From Chloroflexota bacterium (GTDB lineage Bacteria; Chloroflexota; UBA11872; UBA12225): a stretch of DNA of 64,000 nucleotides. The notes beneath the pieces are model-generated. The model saw only the letters and a list, made by a program, of their open reading frames with translations. It was not told the origin of the DNA and ran no database searches. How positions within the stretch are numbered: position 1 is the first letter of the stretch; every line of letters starts with the position of its first letter. The position numbers were made by a program, and so were the translations under genes. Where the stretch lies: NCBI GenBank assembly GCA_030447525.1, contig JAUJOR010000016.1, forward strand, positions 1 through 64,000, written 5' to 3'. Positions 42,716 to 51,267 of the stretch are shown here, in pieces.

Positions 42716-43618
42716 CTAGGGTCTGGCTCGGACTTCGGTGCCCGTCAGGCGCTCCAAGGGTTTGACCACGGCGGCGATATCTTCTTCGCCGAACCCCATC
42801 TCCCGCGCCTCTTCAAAGACCTGCGCGGCCAGGGCGCTGAGCAGGAGGCGCACCCCGTTGTCCTTGCCTACTTCTAGCCCCAGGTTGAGGTCCTTGTGCA
42901 GTAAATCTACCGAGAACATGGCCTCAAAGCTCCCCTTCAGGATCAGGTCTGGAAAGCAGCGTTGGAGCTGAAAGCTGTTCCCGGTGGCCGAGGCGATCGT
43001 CTCGTAGAGGAGCTGGGCGTCCACCCCGGCCTTGACCCCCAGCACCATCGCCTCGGCGGCCCCGGCAAGGTTGATGCCCACCAGGAGCTGGTTCATCAGT
43101 TTTAGCACCGCCCCGGCGCCCACCGGCCCGGCGTAGACAATCTTCTTCCCCACCTTCTGGAGTATAGGCAGCGCCCGCTCGTACTGGCCCTGGTCCCCCC
43201 CAACCATGACCGTCAGCGTCCCCGCTTCGGCGCCCGTCGTCCCGCCGGAGACGGGTGCGTCCAGGTAGCCGGCCTGCCGCTCCGCCAGGGCCGCGGCCAC
43301 CGAGCGGCAAGTGGACGGGCCGATGGTGCTGAAGTCCACCACGATGCTCCCGGGCCGGATCCCTTCGATCAGCCCGCCCGTTCCCAGCGTGACCTCCTCC
43401 ACCGTGGCCGGCATGGGGAGGCACAAGCAGATCACATCCGAGCGGGCGGCCGCCTCTGCCGGGGTGCGCGCCGGAGTGGCGCCCTCCCCCGCCAACGCCT
43501 CCACCGCCGACTGGCTTCGATTGGCCACGGTCAAAGGGAAGCCCCCCTTTAGGACGTTGCGAGACATGGGCTGACCCATCTTCCCCAGGCCGATAAAGCC
43601 GACGCTCAGCTCAGGCAT
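42716..43618 (-). CDS. NAD(P)-dependent beta-hydroxyacid dehydrogenase (3-hydroxyisobutyrate type)
   Basis: 300 residues. The N-terminal Rossmann loop is VGFIGLGKMGQPMSRN, followed by the family substrate block LDAPVSGGTTGAEAGTL and the catalytic Lys region VGAGAVLKLMNQLLVG. The C-terminal all-helical domain has SVDLLHKDLNLGLE. The group oxidises 3-hydroxyisobutyrate, tartronate semialdehyde or related acids; the substrate cannot be assigned here. It is a probable single-gene unit between recF and the LysM gene. Confidence 0.88.
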   Translation of the reverse strand: MPELSVGFIGLGKMGQPMSRNVLKGGFPLTVANRSQSAVEALAGEGATPARTPAEAAARSDVICLCLPMPATVEEVTLGTGGLIEGIRPGSIVVDFSTIGPSTCRSVAAALAERQAGYLDAPVSGGTTGAEAGTLTVMVGGDQGQYERALPILQKVGKKIVYAGPVGAGAVLKLMNQLLVGINLAGAAEAMVLGVKAGVDAQLLYETIASATGNSFQLQRCFPDLILKGSFEAMFSVDLLHKDLNLGLEVGKDNGVRLLLSALAAQVFEEAREMGFGEEDIAAVVKPLERLTGTEVRARP

Positions 43619-43824
43619 TCCTCAGATCCTCCTCGTTCCCCGTCGAAGGGTACCAGGGTCAGCGACCGGCGAGGCGCTTGCCGTCAGGGGGCTGTCACCT
43701 GGGGCTCTAGAGGGGCCGGCCTGTATTTCGCACGTCGCAGACGGCGGGGCACACAAGAAGGGCGCCTGGCCATCTGGGGCGTGGAAGCCAGGTGCTCGCG
43801 GGATGACCCGCACTTCTCCGGCTC

Positions 43825-44412
43825 TCAGGGGATCACCAGTACCTGGCCGACGCGGAGCGTCTCGTTGCGGCTGCGGAGATTGTTGGCCGCCACGATGGCG
43901 TCTACCGTGGTGGAGTAGCGCTGGGAGATGGCCAACAGGGTGTCCCCCGCCTGCACCGTATGCTCACGCTGGCTCGGGCGCGCCGTCGGCGTGGGGGCCG
44001 GGGGCGGGGTGGCAACCGCCGCCGGCGCCGCGGTCGCAGTTGGGGCTGGCGCCGGGACTTGTCCCCCAGCTGGCGTCGCCGGCGGCATGGCTGCCCCTGG
44101 GGCGGGCGTTGTGCCAGTGGCGACAGTCGGCTGGGGAGCCGCCGCCGGCTGGTTGCCCGGGAGCTGGCCGGAGCCACTCGGGGCTGTCGCCGCCGCCGGG
44201 AGGCGGGAGGGCGGATTGCTGGACTGCCCCCTGAGGGCGCTGCTCGCCGTCCCCACGCCCAGGCCGGCGATGCGGAACATGATGGCCGCCGAGACGAGCG
44301 TAAGCAGGATGACAAAGCCTAGCCCCAGGCGGGCCTTCCAATGCTCGCCGCTGCGGCGCTGCGCGGACGGGCTGGGATAGCGCCGCTCCGGCGCCGGTAG
44401 GTATTCTTCCAT
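43825..44412 (-). CDS. Membrane-anchored LysM-domain protein
   Basis: 195 residues: a cytoplasmic N-terminus, one membrane helix (LGFVILLTLVSAAIMFRIAG), about 80 residues of Ala/Pro-rich linker and a C-terminal LysM domain (HTVQAGDTLLAISQRYSTTV, then LRVGQVLVIP). LysM binds N-acetylglucosamine-containing glycans such as peptidoglycan. No catalytic domain is present, so it is probably a cell-wall tether. It is divergent from murD. Confidence 0.88.
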   Translation of the reverse strand: MEEYLPAPERRYPSPSAQRRSGEHWKARLGLGFVILLTLVSAAIMFRIAGLGVGTASSALRGQSSNPPSRLPAAATAPSGSGQLPGNQPAAAPQPTVATGTTPAPGAAMPPATPAGGQVPAPAPTATAAPAAVATPPPAPTPTARPSQREHTVQAGDTLLAISQRYSTTVDAIVAANNLRSRNETLRVGQVLVIP

Positions 44413-44568
44413 GTCAGCTAGACGTCAGCTGGAGAGTTGCTTCATGGGTTGCACGCCCACCATGGGCGATGCCGTAACCTGTTGACGCCACAGCCAGCAT
44501 ACCGCTCCCTTCACAGGAGCCGCAACGTCCCCCATGGAGCAGCCTGCGCTAGGCCTCTGCCACCCCCT

Positions 44569-45909
44569 ATGACGCCCCGGCAAGAGCACCGACCCTTGCA
44601 ACGTCCCAGCTACCACGACCAGCGTGCCCTGGTCATGGGCTTGGGCGTCTCCGGCGGGGGCGTGGGCGTCGCCCGCTTCCTCGCCCGGCGCGGGGCAAAG
44701 GTCACCGTCACCGACCTCTCGCCACCGGATCGCCTGGCCGAGTCCATCGCCGCCCTCCACGGTCTCGACATCCACTACGTCCTGGGCGAGCATCGTGAAG
44801 CCGATGTTCTGCAGGCCGACTTTGTGGTGCGTAATCCGGCTGTGCCTCGCACCCATCCCTTGCTGCAGCTGGCCGAGGCCCGCGGCCTGCCCATCTATAT
44901 GGAAATGACCTTGTTCTTCCTGGAGTGTCCCAGCTCCCACATCGTCGGCGTTACCGGCACAAAGGGCAAGACAACGACCACCACCCTCTTGGGTGAAGTC
45001 CTCGGGGGCGCCGGTCGCGACGTCGTCGTTGCCGGCAACCTCCGCATATCCGCTCTTGAGCAGCTCTCGCGGATCGGAGCGGAAACGGATGTCGTCTTGG
45101 AGCTCTCTAGCTTTCAGCTGGAGGGCCTGGAGGGAATTGCCACGAGCCCGCCGGTGGCGGTGATCACCAATCTGATGAACGACCACCTCAACCGCTACCC
45201 CTCTCTGGAGGCTTACTACGGGGCCAAGCAGCTCGTCTTCCGCTTCCAGGATCGGAGCGGAATTGTGGCCCTTAACCGTGACAATCCACCGTCGCGGGAC
45301 CTTGCGCGGGAGGCCCCGGGGAAAGTGGTGTGGTTTGGGCGCGACGATGTCGTACCAGGAGCGGATGTTGGCCGGCTGCGAGGGGAGCACAACCGGCTCA
45401 ATAGTGCCGCCGCCGCGGCCGTTGCTCGGGCGCTTGGTATCCAGGCCGACGTTATCGCCCGCGCTGTGGCCTCCTTTCGGGGTGTCCCCTACCGCCAGGA
45501 AGTGATCCGGGAGCGAGAAGGGGTGCAGTTCGTGAACGACTCAGCGGCCACCACGCCTGAGGCGGTGCTGGCCGCCCTGGCCGCCGCCGCCGGGCCGGTG
45601 GTATTGATCGCCGGCGGGGCGGACAAGGCCCTGGACTTCAGCGCCCTGGGGGAGGCGGTTGCCGCCCCCTCCAGCAGGGTAAGAGCCGTCGTCCTGCTGG
45701 AGGGCGATGCCACAGACAAGGTGGCCGCCGCCGTAGGACCGAAGGCGGTCGGGCGCTACCGTGATTTCCCGGCCGCCGTCCACCGCGCCGCCGCCCTGGC
45801 CTCGCCAGGAGACGTGGTGTTGCTTTCACCGGGCTGTGCTTCGTTCGGGATGTTCGCCAACGAGTTTGATCGTGGCGATCAGTTCAACGCCATCGTGCGC
45901 CGGCTATAA
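44569..45909 (+). CDS. murD: UDP-N-acetylmuramoylalanine-D-glutamate ligase
   Basis: A 446-residue Mur ligase. N-terminal Rossmann part VMGLGVSGGGVGVARFLARR, ATP loop GVTGTKGKTTTTTLLGEV (about 127), then LELSSFQLEGL and VITNLMNDHLNRY, then NDSAATTPEAVLAAL and LLSPGCASFGMFANEFDRG. These are the MurD-specific blocks. It adds D-Glu to UDP-MurNAc-L-Ala in the cytoplasm. ATG 44569 fits the family start. No other mur gene is nearby, which is unusual as murD normally lies in the division and cell-wall cluster. Confidence 0.95.
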   Translation: MTPRQEHRPLQRPSYHDQRALVMGLGVSGGGVGVARFLARRGAKVTVTDLSPPDRLAESIAALHGLDIHYVLGEHREADVLQADFVVRNPAVPRTHPLLQLAEARGLPIYMEMTLFFLECPSSHIVGVTGTKGKTTTTTLLGEVLGGAGRDVVVAGNLRISALEQLSRIGAETDVVLELSSFQLEGLEGIATSPPVAVITNLMNDHLNRYPSLEAYYGAKQLVFRFQDRSGIVALNRDNPPSRDLAREAPGKVVWFGRDDVVPGADVGRLRGEHNRLNSAAAAAVARALGIQADVIARAVASFRGVPYRQEVIREREGVQFVNDSAATTPEAVLAALAAAAGPVVLIAGGADKALDFSALGEAVAAPSSRVRAVVLLEGDATDKVAAAVGPKAVGRYRDFPAAVHRAAALASPGDVVLLSPGCASFGMFANEFDRGDQFNAIVRRL

Positions 45910-46014
45910 CGCCCCGCTCGCAGGCGCCGACATTGCCGGCGAGGCCACCGGCGGGCCTGCAGACCTGTACCGGCCGGTGGCGCGGTACATGATCGCCTCG
46001 CGGCAGGACCTCCC

Positions 46015-46746
46015 TCAGCGTGCCCCGGCGGCGTTGATGACCTCCTGCTGTAACGTCAGGAGCTGCCTGATTCCCCGCTCCGCGAGATCGAGCAGACCGG
46101 CCATCGCCTCCCGGGAGAAGGGTTTCCCTTCCGCGGTGCCTTGCACCTCCACGTACTCCCCAGTCTGCGTCATCACCACGTTGAAGTCTACTTCCGCACG
46201 GGAGTCCTCGACGTAACTAAGATCGAGGATCGGCTCTCCATGGAGTATCCCCACGCTGCTCGCGGCTACGGCCGCCCGCAGCGGGGACGTGCGCACCAGC
46301 CCCCGCCGTTCCAAGTGCCTCAGGGCGAGGGCGATGCCGACGTAGGCCCCGGTGATGGCCGCCGTGCGCGTCCCCCCATCGGCCTGGATGACGTCGCAGT
46401 CGACGAAGAGAGTGCGCGGGCCAATACGATCGAGATCGACCGTCGTGCGTAGCGCCCGGCCGATCAGGCGCTGGATCTCGTGTGTGCGCCCCCCGACGCG
46501 ACCCCGGGTGGACTCGCGCGGGCTGCGCGTGTGAGTCGACCGCGGCAACATGGCGTACTCGGCCGTGATCCAGCCCTGCTCCGTGCGCTGGAGATGCGGG
46601 GGCTGAGTCTCCTCGACGCTGACGGCGCACAGGACGCGCGTCTTACCCACCTCGATCAACGCCGAGCCCTCAGCGTGATCGAGGTAGTGGGGCGTGATCC
46701 TTACCGGTCGCAGATCTTCGGGCATCCGGCCGTCGGGACGCGCCAT
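46015..46746 (-). CDS. rph: Ribonuclease PH
   Basis: A 243-residue PH-domain exoribonuclease. RPDGRMPEDLRPVRI, EGSALIEVGKTRVLCAVSVE and the catalytic TRSPRESTRGRVGGRTHEIQ (shortened) are typical, as are QADGGTRTAAITG and LDLSYVEDSRAEVDFNVV. It trims tRNA 3' ends phosphorolytically. It converges with murD and has no obvious operon partner; no rdgB follows. Confidence 0.95.
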   Translation of the reverse strand: MARPDGRMPEDLRPVRITPHYLDHAEGSALIEVGKTRVLCAVSVEETQPPHLQRTEQGWITAEYAMLPRSTHTRSPRESTRGRVGGRTHEIQRLIGRALRTTVDLDRIGPRTLFVDCDVIQADGGTRTAAITGAYVGIALALRHLERRGLVRTSPLRAAVAASSVGILHGEPILDLSYVEDSRAEVDFNVVMTQTGEYVEVQGTAEGKPFSREAMAGLLDLAERGIRQLLTLQQEVINAAGAR

Positions 46747-46830
46747 GCATTCCTCCAGTTCTTCGCCAGGCTGACCTGACCCCTGCCCACCACCGTCGGC
46801 CGATCGTTCGGCCGGCGTGGACGTCGTACC

Positions 46831-48507
46831 CTAAGGATCCGGCGGCATCGGGGTGGGCCGGGGGGGGCGCTCTCTCAGGCTGATCGACCGGAGCCAGGGG
46901 TAGGCCATCGCTGATGTCCCATACCCCTGGACGTACGGCTTCACCAAGACGTAGCGCTTGGAGTGCCAAAGCGGCACCCACGGGGCGTCGCGCAAGATCA
47001 GGCCCTCTGCCTCTTGGTACAGCCGGTAGCGCGCAGCGCTGTCCCGCTCCATGCGCGCCCGTTCCAGGAGCCGGTCGACATCCGGATTGGCGTACTGCGC
47101 AGTGTTCTCATTGCTCCGGCTGTGGAAGAGGAGATCAAGAAAGTTCTGGGGATCGGCATAGTCAGCCAGCCAGCCATAGAAGAACAGCTGGAATTGATCT
47201 CTATGCCGGGACATGGCGTCCATAAAGCCGTTGCGGTCGAACTGCCGGACGCGGACGTCGATCCCCAGGTTCTGCTTGTACATCGCCACTATGGCGTTGA
47301 TCTCCGGCGGGGCGCCGGTACGGTTGCCGGCCAGCGACAGGACGATCTCCGGGAAGTTGCGCACGTCGCGGTAGCTAGACTCGGCGACCAGCTGGCGGGC
47401 GCGAGAGACGTCGAAGTCCAGACCCTTGACGTTGTCGCTCCGCCCGGGCATCCCCGGAGGCAAGATCCCCTCGACCTTGACCACCGTCTTCTTCAAGGTC
47501 AGGTTGGCGATCTTGTCCCGGTCAAGGGCATGGTTGAAGGCCTGACGCACCTTGGCGTCGTCGAACGGCTTGGCCATGACATTCATGCCCAGGTATTGAA
47601 TGTCCATGTCCGTACGCACCCGCAGCTCCCGCGACAGCGGGTTGCTCTTGTCCGTGACGCGCTCGATCTCGGCCAGCTCAACGAGGGCGATGTCCAAGTG
47701 ACCCTCCTCGTACGCCGCTACGGGCGAGAGAGGGACAAACGACGCTTCGGAAAGGGCCGGCCTGGGGCCATAGTAGGCGTCGTGGCGCACTAAGATCAGA
47801 CTCTCGTCCGGTTTCGCTTCTCGGATACGAAATGGCCCCGTCCCGTTGGGGTTGGCCCACCAGTTCGCCCCACCGCCCTCGACGTTCGCGCGATCGACGA
47901 CATAGGCCACCGGGTAGGTCAGCTTGGCCGGGAAGTAGACCCGTGGCTCGTTAAGCGTGATTTCTACAGTCAGGTCGTCGCGCACTTTGACGCCCCCCAC
48001 TTCTGACGTCGTTCCCTGCAAGCGATCGGTGACGCCAGCGATGTCGCCAAGGTAGGTGGCCGCCACGGGAGACTTGCTGGCCGGGTTGGCCGCGCGCTCC
48101 AGGCTGTACTTCACGTCGGCGGCGCGCACCTCTCGCCCGTCGTGAAACCGGGCCCCTTTTCGCAGGCTAAAGGTGTAGGTCAGACCATCCGGGCTCACCT
48201 GCCACTTCTCGGCCAGATCAGGGACGACCTCTGCCTTTTCGTTCAGGCCGGTCAGCCCGCTGAAGACCTGCACGACGTACTCCGCCTCCAGGGCGCCCTG
48301 AGTCATGATGGGGTCGAGCGTCTCGAAAGGGTACAAGTAGGTGCGCAAGACCTGGTCGACCGGCGGACGCCGAAAGGGGTTGAGCTGGCAGGCGGAGAAT
48401 GCCGTAGCCCCCAGGGCCACCGGCAGGCTCAACGCCATACGGCGGTTCCGGCCCCGGCGAGTGGGTGCTTTGGGCGGGCCAGGAGGCGTTGCATCAGACC
48501 GGGCCAT
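46831..48507 (-). CDS. Oligopeptide-type ABC transporter substrate-binding lipoprotein (SBP_bac_5)
   Basis: 558 residues. The N-terminus is basic (TRRGRNRRMALSLPVALG) and ends in a lipobox-like TAFSAC, giving a lipid-anchored protein. The family 5 binding domain has LAEKWQVSPDGLTYTFSLRK and KYSLERAANP, then the late GWLADYADPQNFLDLLF. These proteins deliver oligopeptides, dipeptides, nickel or sugars to ABC importers. No permease or ATPase of that type is adjacent, so it is an orphan in this window. Confidence 0.9.
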   Translation of the reverse strand: MARSDATPPGPPKAPTRRGRNRRMALSLPVALGATAFSACQLNPFRRPPVDQVLRTYLYPFETLDPIMTQGALEAEYVVQVFSGLTGLNEKAEVVPDLAEKWQVSPDGLTYTFSLRKGARFHDGREVRAADVKYSLERAANPASKSPVAATYLGDIAGVTDRLQGTTSEVGGVKVRDDLTVEITLNEPRVYFPAKLTYPVAYVVDRANVEGGGANWWANPNGTGPFRIREAKPDESLILVRHDAYYGPRPALSEASFVPLSPVAAYEEGHLDIALVELAEIERVTDKSNPLSRELRVRTDMDIQYLGMNVMAKPFDDAKVRQAFNHALDRDKIANLTLKKTVVKVEGILPPGMPGRSDNVKGLDFDVSRARQLVAESSYRDVRNFPEIVLSLAGNRTGAPPEINAIVAMYKQNLGIDVRVRQFDRNGFMDAMSRHRDQFQLFFYGWLADYADPQNFLDLLFHSRSNENTAQYANPDVDRLLERARMERDSAARYRLYQEAEGLILRDAPWVPLWHSKRYVLVKPYVQGYGTSAMAYPWLRSISLRERPPRPTPMPPDP

Positions 48508-48701
48508 GGCCGCACTCTACTCCATCATCTGGTGAGAACACGCTCTATCCTTGCGCCGGCCGGAGTGTGGGGCGTTCCGAGCTCGTGCGGTGCCGGCGCC
48601 CCGCCGGGCACGAGTGACTCACGTGTTCATTTCGTGCGCTGGTCATGCGCTGGCACACGGTGTGTCGCGCGGGCGCGCCGGACAGACCGGATACTCCCGG
48701 G

Positions 48702-49319
48702 TCAGGGTCGGCGCCGCCGGCGGGGCGTAGCCGGGGACGCCGTCCTTCCCCTGGGGCTGGCCTTGGGGCCGGCAGCCCCGCCGGCGTGGCCCAGCAAGGC
48801 CAGGGCGCGACGCAAGATGGCCCGTTCGTTCTCGTGGCTGACCATATCCAGGGCATCGGCAGCCGACAGCCAGCGGGCAAAGTCGTACTCTGCATCGTGT
48901 AGGGCCGTGTCCCCGGCTACCGGCCGGAGCAAGAAATGGTAGACGGTCTTGTGGAACCGAGTGTTCGGCGTGGCGGGCCTTACTTGATCACCACGACCAC
49001 GCTCGCTGCGCCAGGGGAGGACGACTCCTCGAGGTGGCGTGCGAAAAGTGTAAGAGATACTCCCCAAAGGGGCCACGATCTGCCCCAGGACGCCGGTCTC
49101 TTCGGCGATCTCCCGCAGGGCCGTTTGCTCAATCGTCTCACCGTCTCGCGGCGTCCCCTTGGGCAAAGCCCATAGCGGGGGCCGGCGCCGACCGACGAGC
49201 AGGAACTCCAGCACGTCATCGTGGGCGTAGCGGTAGAGCACACCACCGCACGAAACGAGCCGTCGAGCCGTCCCTATCTCATCGGCCGGTGGCTCCACGT
49301 GATCACGCGTGGCTGCCAC
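48702..49319 (-). CDS. NUDIX hydrolase
   Basis: 205 residues. The Nudix box GTPRDGETIEQTALREIAEE plus TGV (about 54-76) has all catalytic glutamates. The fold starts with SCGGVLYRY, and the last 35 residues are a basic, Pro/Arg-rich tail. The substrate is unknown (nucleoside diphosphates linked to X); ALPKGTP resembles diadenosine-polyphosphate or MutT-like house-cleaning enzymes. The start is a GTG that overlaps the upstream membrane-protein stop by 17 bases. Confidence 0.85.
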   Translation of the reverse strand: MAATRDHVEPPADEIGTARRLVSCGGVLYRYAHDDVLEFLLVGRRRPPLWALPKGTPRDGETIEQTALREIAEETGVLGQIVAPLGSISYTFRTPPRGVVLPWRSERGRGDQVRPATPNTRFHKTVYHFLLRPVAGDTALHDAEYDFARWLSAADALDMVSHENERAILRRALALLGHAGGAAGPKASPRGRTASPATPRRRRRP

Positions 49320-49956
49320 GGGTCTTCAGTCGCCGCCCCGGCCGGGCCAGGGCGGCCGCGGCCTCCCGTTCCGGCCCACTCGCAAGGAGCTCGATGATGT
49401 TGCGGAAACAATAGCTCCATACCGCCTGCGCCAGCCAGGTGGCACAGAGCATCAAGAGCAAGAACGCAGGGGCGCCGCGGAGGAGGCGTTCTACCTGCGT
49501 CCAGCCTCCATGGGTGGCAGCGACCCCCAGGGCCAGACTCACCAGCAGGCCATAGATAAAGGCGAACTCTCGAAAGAACGGCCGGCGACCAAATGCCAGG
49601 TCGGCAGCCTCTGCGTGGAGGAAAAGCCAGCGCCGGAACTGGGCCAGGAGCACGCCGAGCAGCCCGGCCGACAAGAGCAGCGGGGCCTCGTCCACTGCCG
49701 GGGCAAAGACGGCTCGGAAGTCTGCCCGGGTCAAGGGTCGCCCAACTCCAACGATCGAGTCCTGCCCTTCGTTGACCAGCGAGGCGACGTAGGCGGCCAG
49801 CAAGCCGCAGGCAAGGATTGCCAGGGGGGCGAAAAAGACACACAGCCCGGCAAGGAAGCCACTGGAGAGGATCGTCCGCTCCCGCGCCACGGTCACCAGG
49901 AGGTCTGCCTGGTATGGCGACGGGCCTGGCACGGGCACTCGAGCGCGGTCGTTCAT
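49303..49956 (-). CDS. Membrane protein of unknown function
   Basis: 217 residues from ATG 49956 (a start at 49998 is also open). There are about four hydrophobic helices: FLAGLCVFFAPLAILACGLL, LLLSAGLLGVLLAQF, FAFIYGLLVSLALGVAA and FLLLMLCATWLAQAVW. The C-terminus is basic. No family is recognised. It lies between dcd and the NUDIX gene on the same strand. Confidence 0.7.
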   Translation of the reverse strand: MNDRARVPVPGPSPYQADLLVTVARERTILSSGFLAGLCVFFAPLAILACGLLAAYVASLVNEGQDSIVGVGRPLTRADFRAVFAPAVDEAPLLLSAGLLGVLLAQFRRWLFLHAEAADLAFGRRPFFREFAFIYGLLVSLALGVAATHGGWTQVERLLRGAPAFLLLMLCATWLAQAVWSYCFRNIIELLASGPEREAAAALARPGRRLKTRGSHA

Positions 49957-50007
49957 GGCCTCATGCTGGCGGCCGCCCCTCCCCTGGGGAAGGAGCACCT
50001 CTACCTC

Positions 50008-50580
50008 TTATGTACGCTCGCTGAAGTCGAGGTGGATGCGACTCGCCGTGGGCTCGTCCTGCCCCTGATACTTGCTGCCTAGGGGTTGCGACCCATAGGG
50101 GCGTTCAGCCGGCGTGGTCATCTCCAGAAAAGAAAGCTGGCCGATCTTCATGCGCGGGTAGAGCTGGATGGGGAGGGAAGCGGCGTTACTCAGCTCCAGT
50201 GTCAAGTGGCCACGGAAGCCGGGGTCGACGTATCCAGCCGTGGAATGGATCACCAGCCCCAGCCGTCCCAGCGAGCTCTTCCCCTCAAGCCGGCCCACAA
50301 CGTCGTCCGGGAGAGTGACTTCCTCCCAGGTGTTCCCCAGGCAGAACTGGCCGGGCTGGAGGACGAAAGCCTCACCGTCCCCAACTGTGACCAGCTCCGT
50401 GAGATCCGGCTGCTCCCGCCGCGGGTCGATGTGCGTGTACCGCGTGCTGCGGAAGATGCGAAAGCGTCGATCGAGCCGGATGTCAATGCTGGACGGCTGG
50501 ATGGCCAGGGCATCGAACGGCTCGACGCGCAGGCGCCCAGCCTCGATCAGTTCACGGATCGTGCGATCGCTGAGCACCAT
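50008..50580 (-). CDS. dcd: dCTP deaminase
   Basis: A 190-residue trimeric dUTPase-fold enzyme. ATG 50580 is chosen for GGGGAG nine bases upstream and for the family start [15 protein letters not shown]. Motifs: [37 protein letters not shown] and [18 protein letters not shown]. It makes dUTP from dCTP; a bifunctional deaminase/diphosphatase is possible. A -10-like TATACT lies on this strand at 50609-50614. Confidence 0.94.
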   Translation of the reverse strand: MVLSDRTIRELIEAGRLRVEPFDALAIQPSSIDIRLDRRFRIFRSTRYTHIDPRREQPDLTELVTVGDGEAFVLQPGQFCLGNTWEEVTLPDDVVGRLEGKSSLGRLGLVIHSTAGYVDPGFRGHLTLELSNAASLPIQLYPRMKIGQLSFLEMTTPAERPYGSQPLGSKYQGQDEPTASRIHLDFSERT

Positions 50581-51090
50581 CGCCAGTGGCTCCCCTGCCC
50601 CCGACGGGAGTATACCGCCTGTCTTCATCGAGGCTCTCTTCGGAGGGGCGCCGGCGTGTGTCCGGGGGCAGTGGCGCGGATGACGTCTCGTGCCCGGCGT
50701 CTGGATCGCCATGCGTTCCCCAGGGACACCGCGGCGCCGGTGTCTGGCAGGAGGTCCGCCATGCCAGGTGAGACGCTGGAGGTCCTGCAACGTACGGCCG
50801 CTGATCCAGGGCTTGGTAGCTTGCTGGCGCAGTGGAACCGCCGTCCATATACTTCGCGTAACACTGCTGTGAAGAAGATGGACCTGCGCGGGCAAACGGC
50901 GTGCCGACACACCCCAGCCGCTGTCTTCGGATCGATCTTCGTGGGGCAGGGCTGGCCCGTCGCCCGCGCTGGCCTTGAAGTGGCCGGAGTGGCCGGGCTC
51001 TCACCGGGCTGCCACTTCGAGGCTGGAATCGCCGGCGCGCCGTATCCGAGGCGTCGCCGGGCCTGGCCCCCAGCACGTCTCGATGGGCTA

Positions 51091-51119
51091 TTGCTCTATA
51101 GGTTAGATGTCGATATACT
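51091..51119 (+). promoter_or_regulatory. Sigma-70-type promoter of the sugar ABC/DUF5696 operon
   Basis: TTGCTC (51091-51096) and TATACT (51114-51119) with a 17-bp spacer. The predicted start point falls at about 51126, directly at the palindrome. The leader would be about 140 bases. Confidence 0.6.
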
Positions 51120-51126
51120 GGCCCCA

Positions 51127-51146
51127 GGCACGCCAATTGGCGTGCC
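51127..51146. promoter_or_regulatory. Perfect 20-bp palindrome, likely operator
   Basis: ggcacgccaattggcgtgcc equals its own reverse complement and begins 7 bases after the -10. Its place at the start point fits a repressor site controlling the operon. A weak hairpin terminator is an alternative, as ctttgt follows. Confidence 0.6.
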
Positions 51147-51267
51147 CTTTGTACAGGGCATGTGGTGACCGGCCCTAGGGCCGGCTAGGGCCGGCAGGGA
51201 GATCGCCGGCGGAGTAGCCGGTGTGGCGCGCAAAGGCTGCAACGACCGCTGTGTCAGGAGACAGTGC

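Larger units (their letters stand above)
50581..51267. other. Long divergent intergenic region before the sugar ABC operon
   Basis: About 690 bases between dcd and the binding-protein gene. It holds a minus-strand -10-like TATACT for dcd (50609-50614), the operon promoter (51091-51119), a 20-bp palindrome (51127-51146) and short ggccctaggg/ctagggccgg repeats near 51170-51200. A plus-strand open frame (ATG 50761 with AGGAGG in front, to 51168) has no domain-like composition and runs over the promoter, so I do not call it. Confidence 0.5.

Noticed and set aside
50761-51168. 135-codon plus-strand open frame with AGGAGG before its ATG
   Set aside because: Composition looks random, it has no domain, and it runs through the operon promoter and palindrome.
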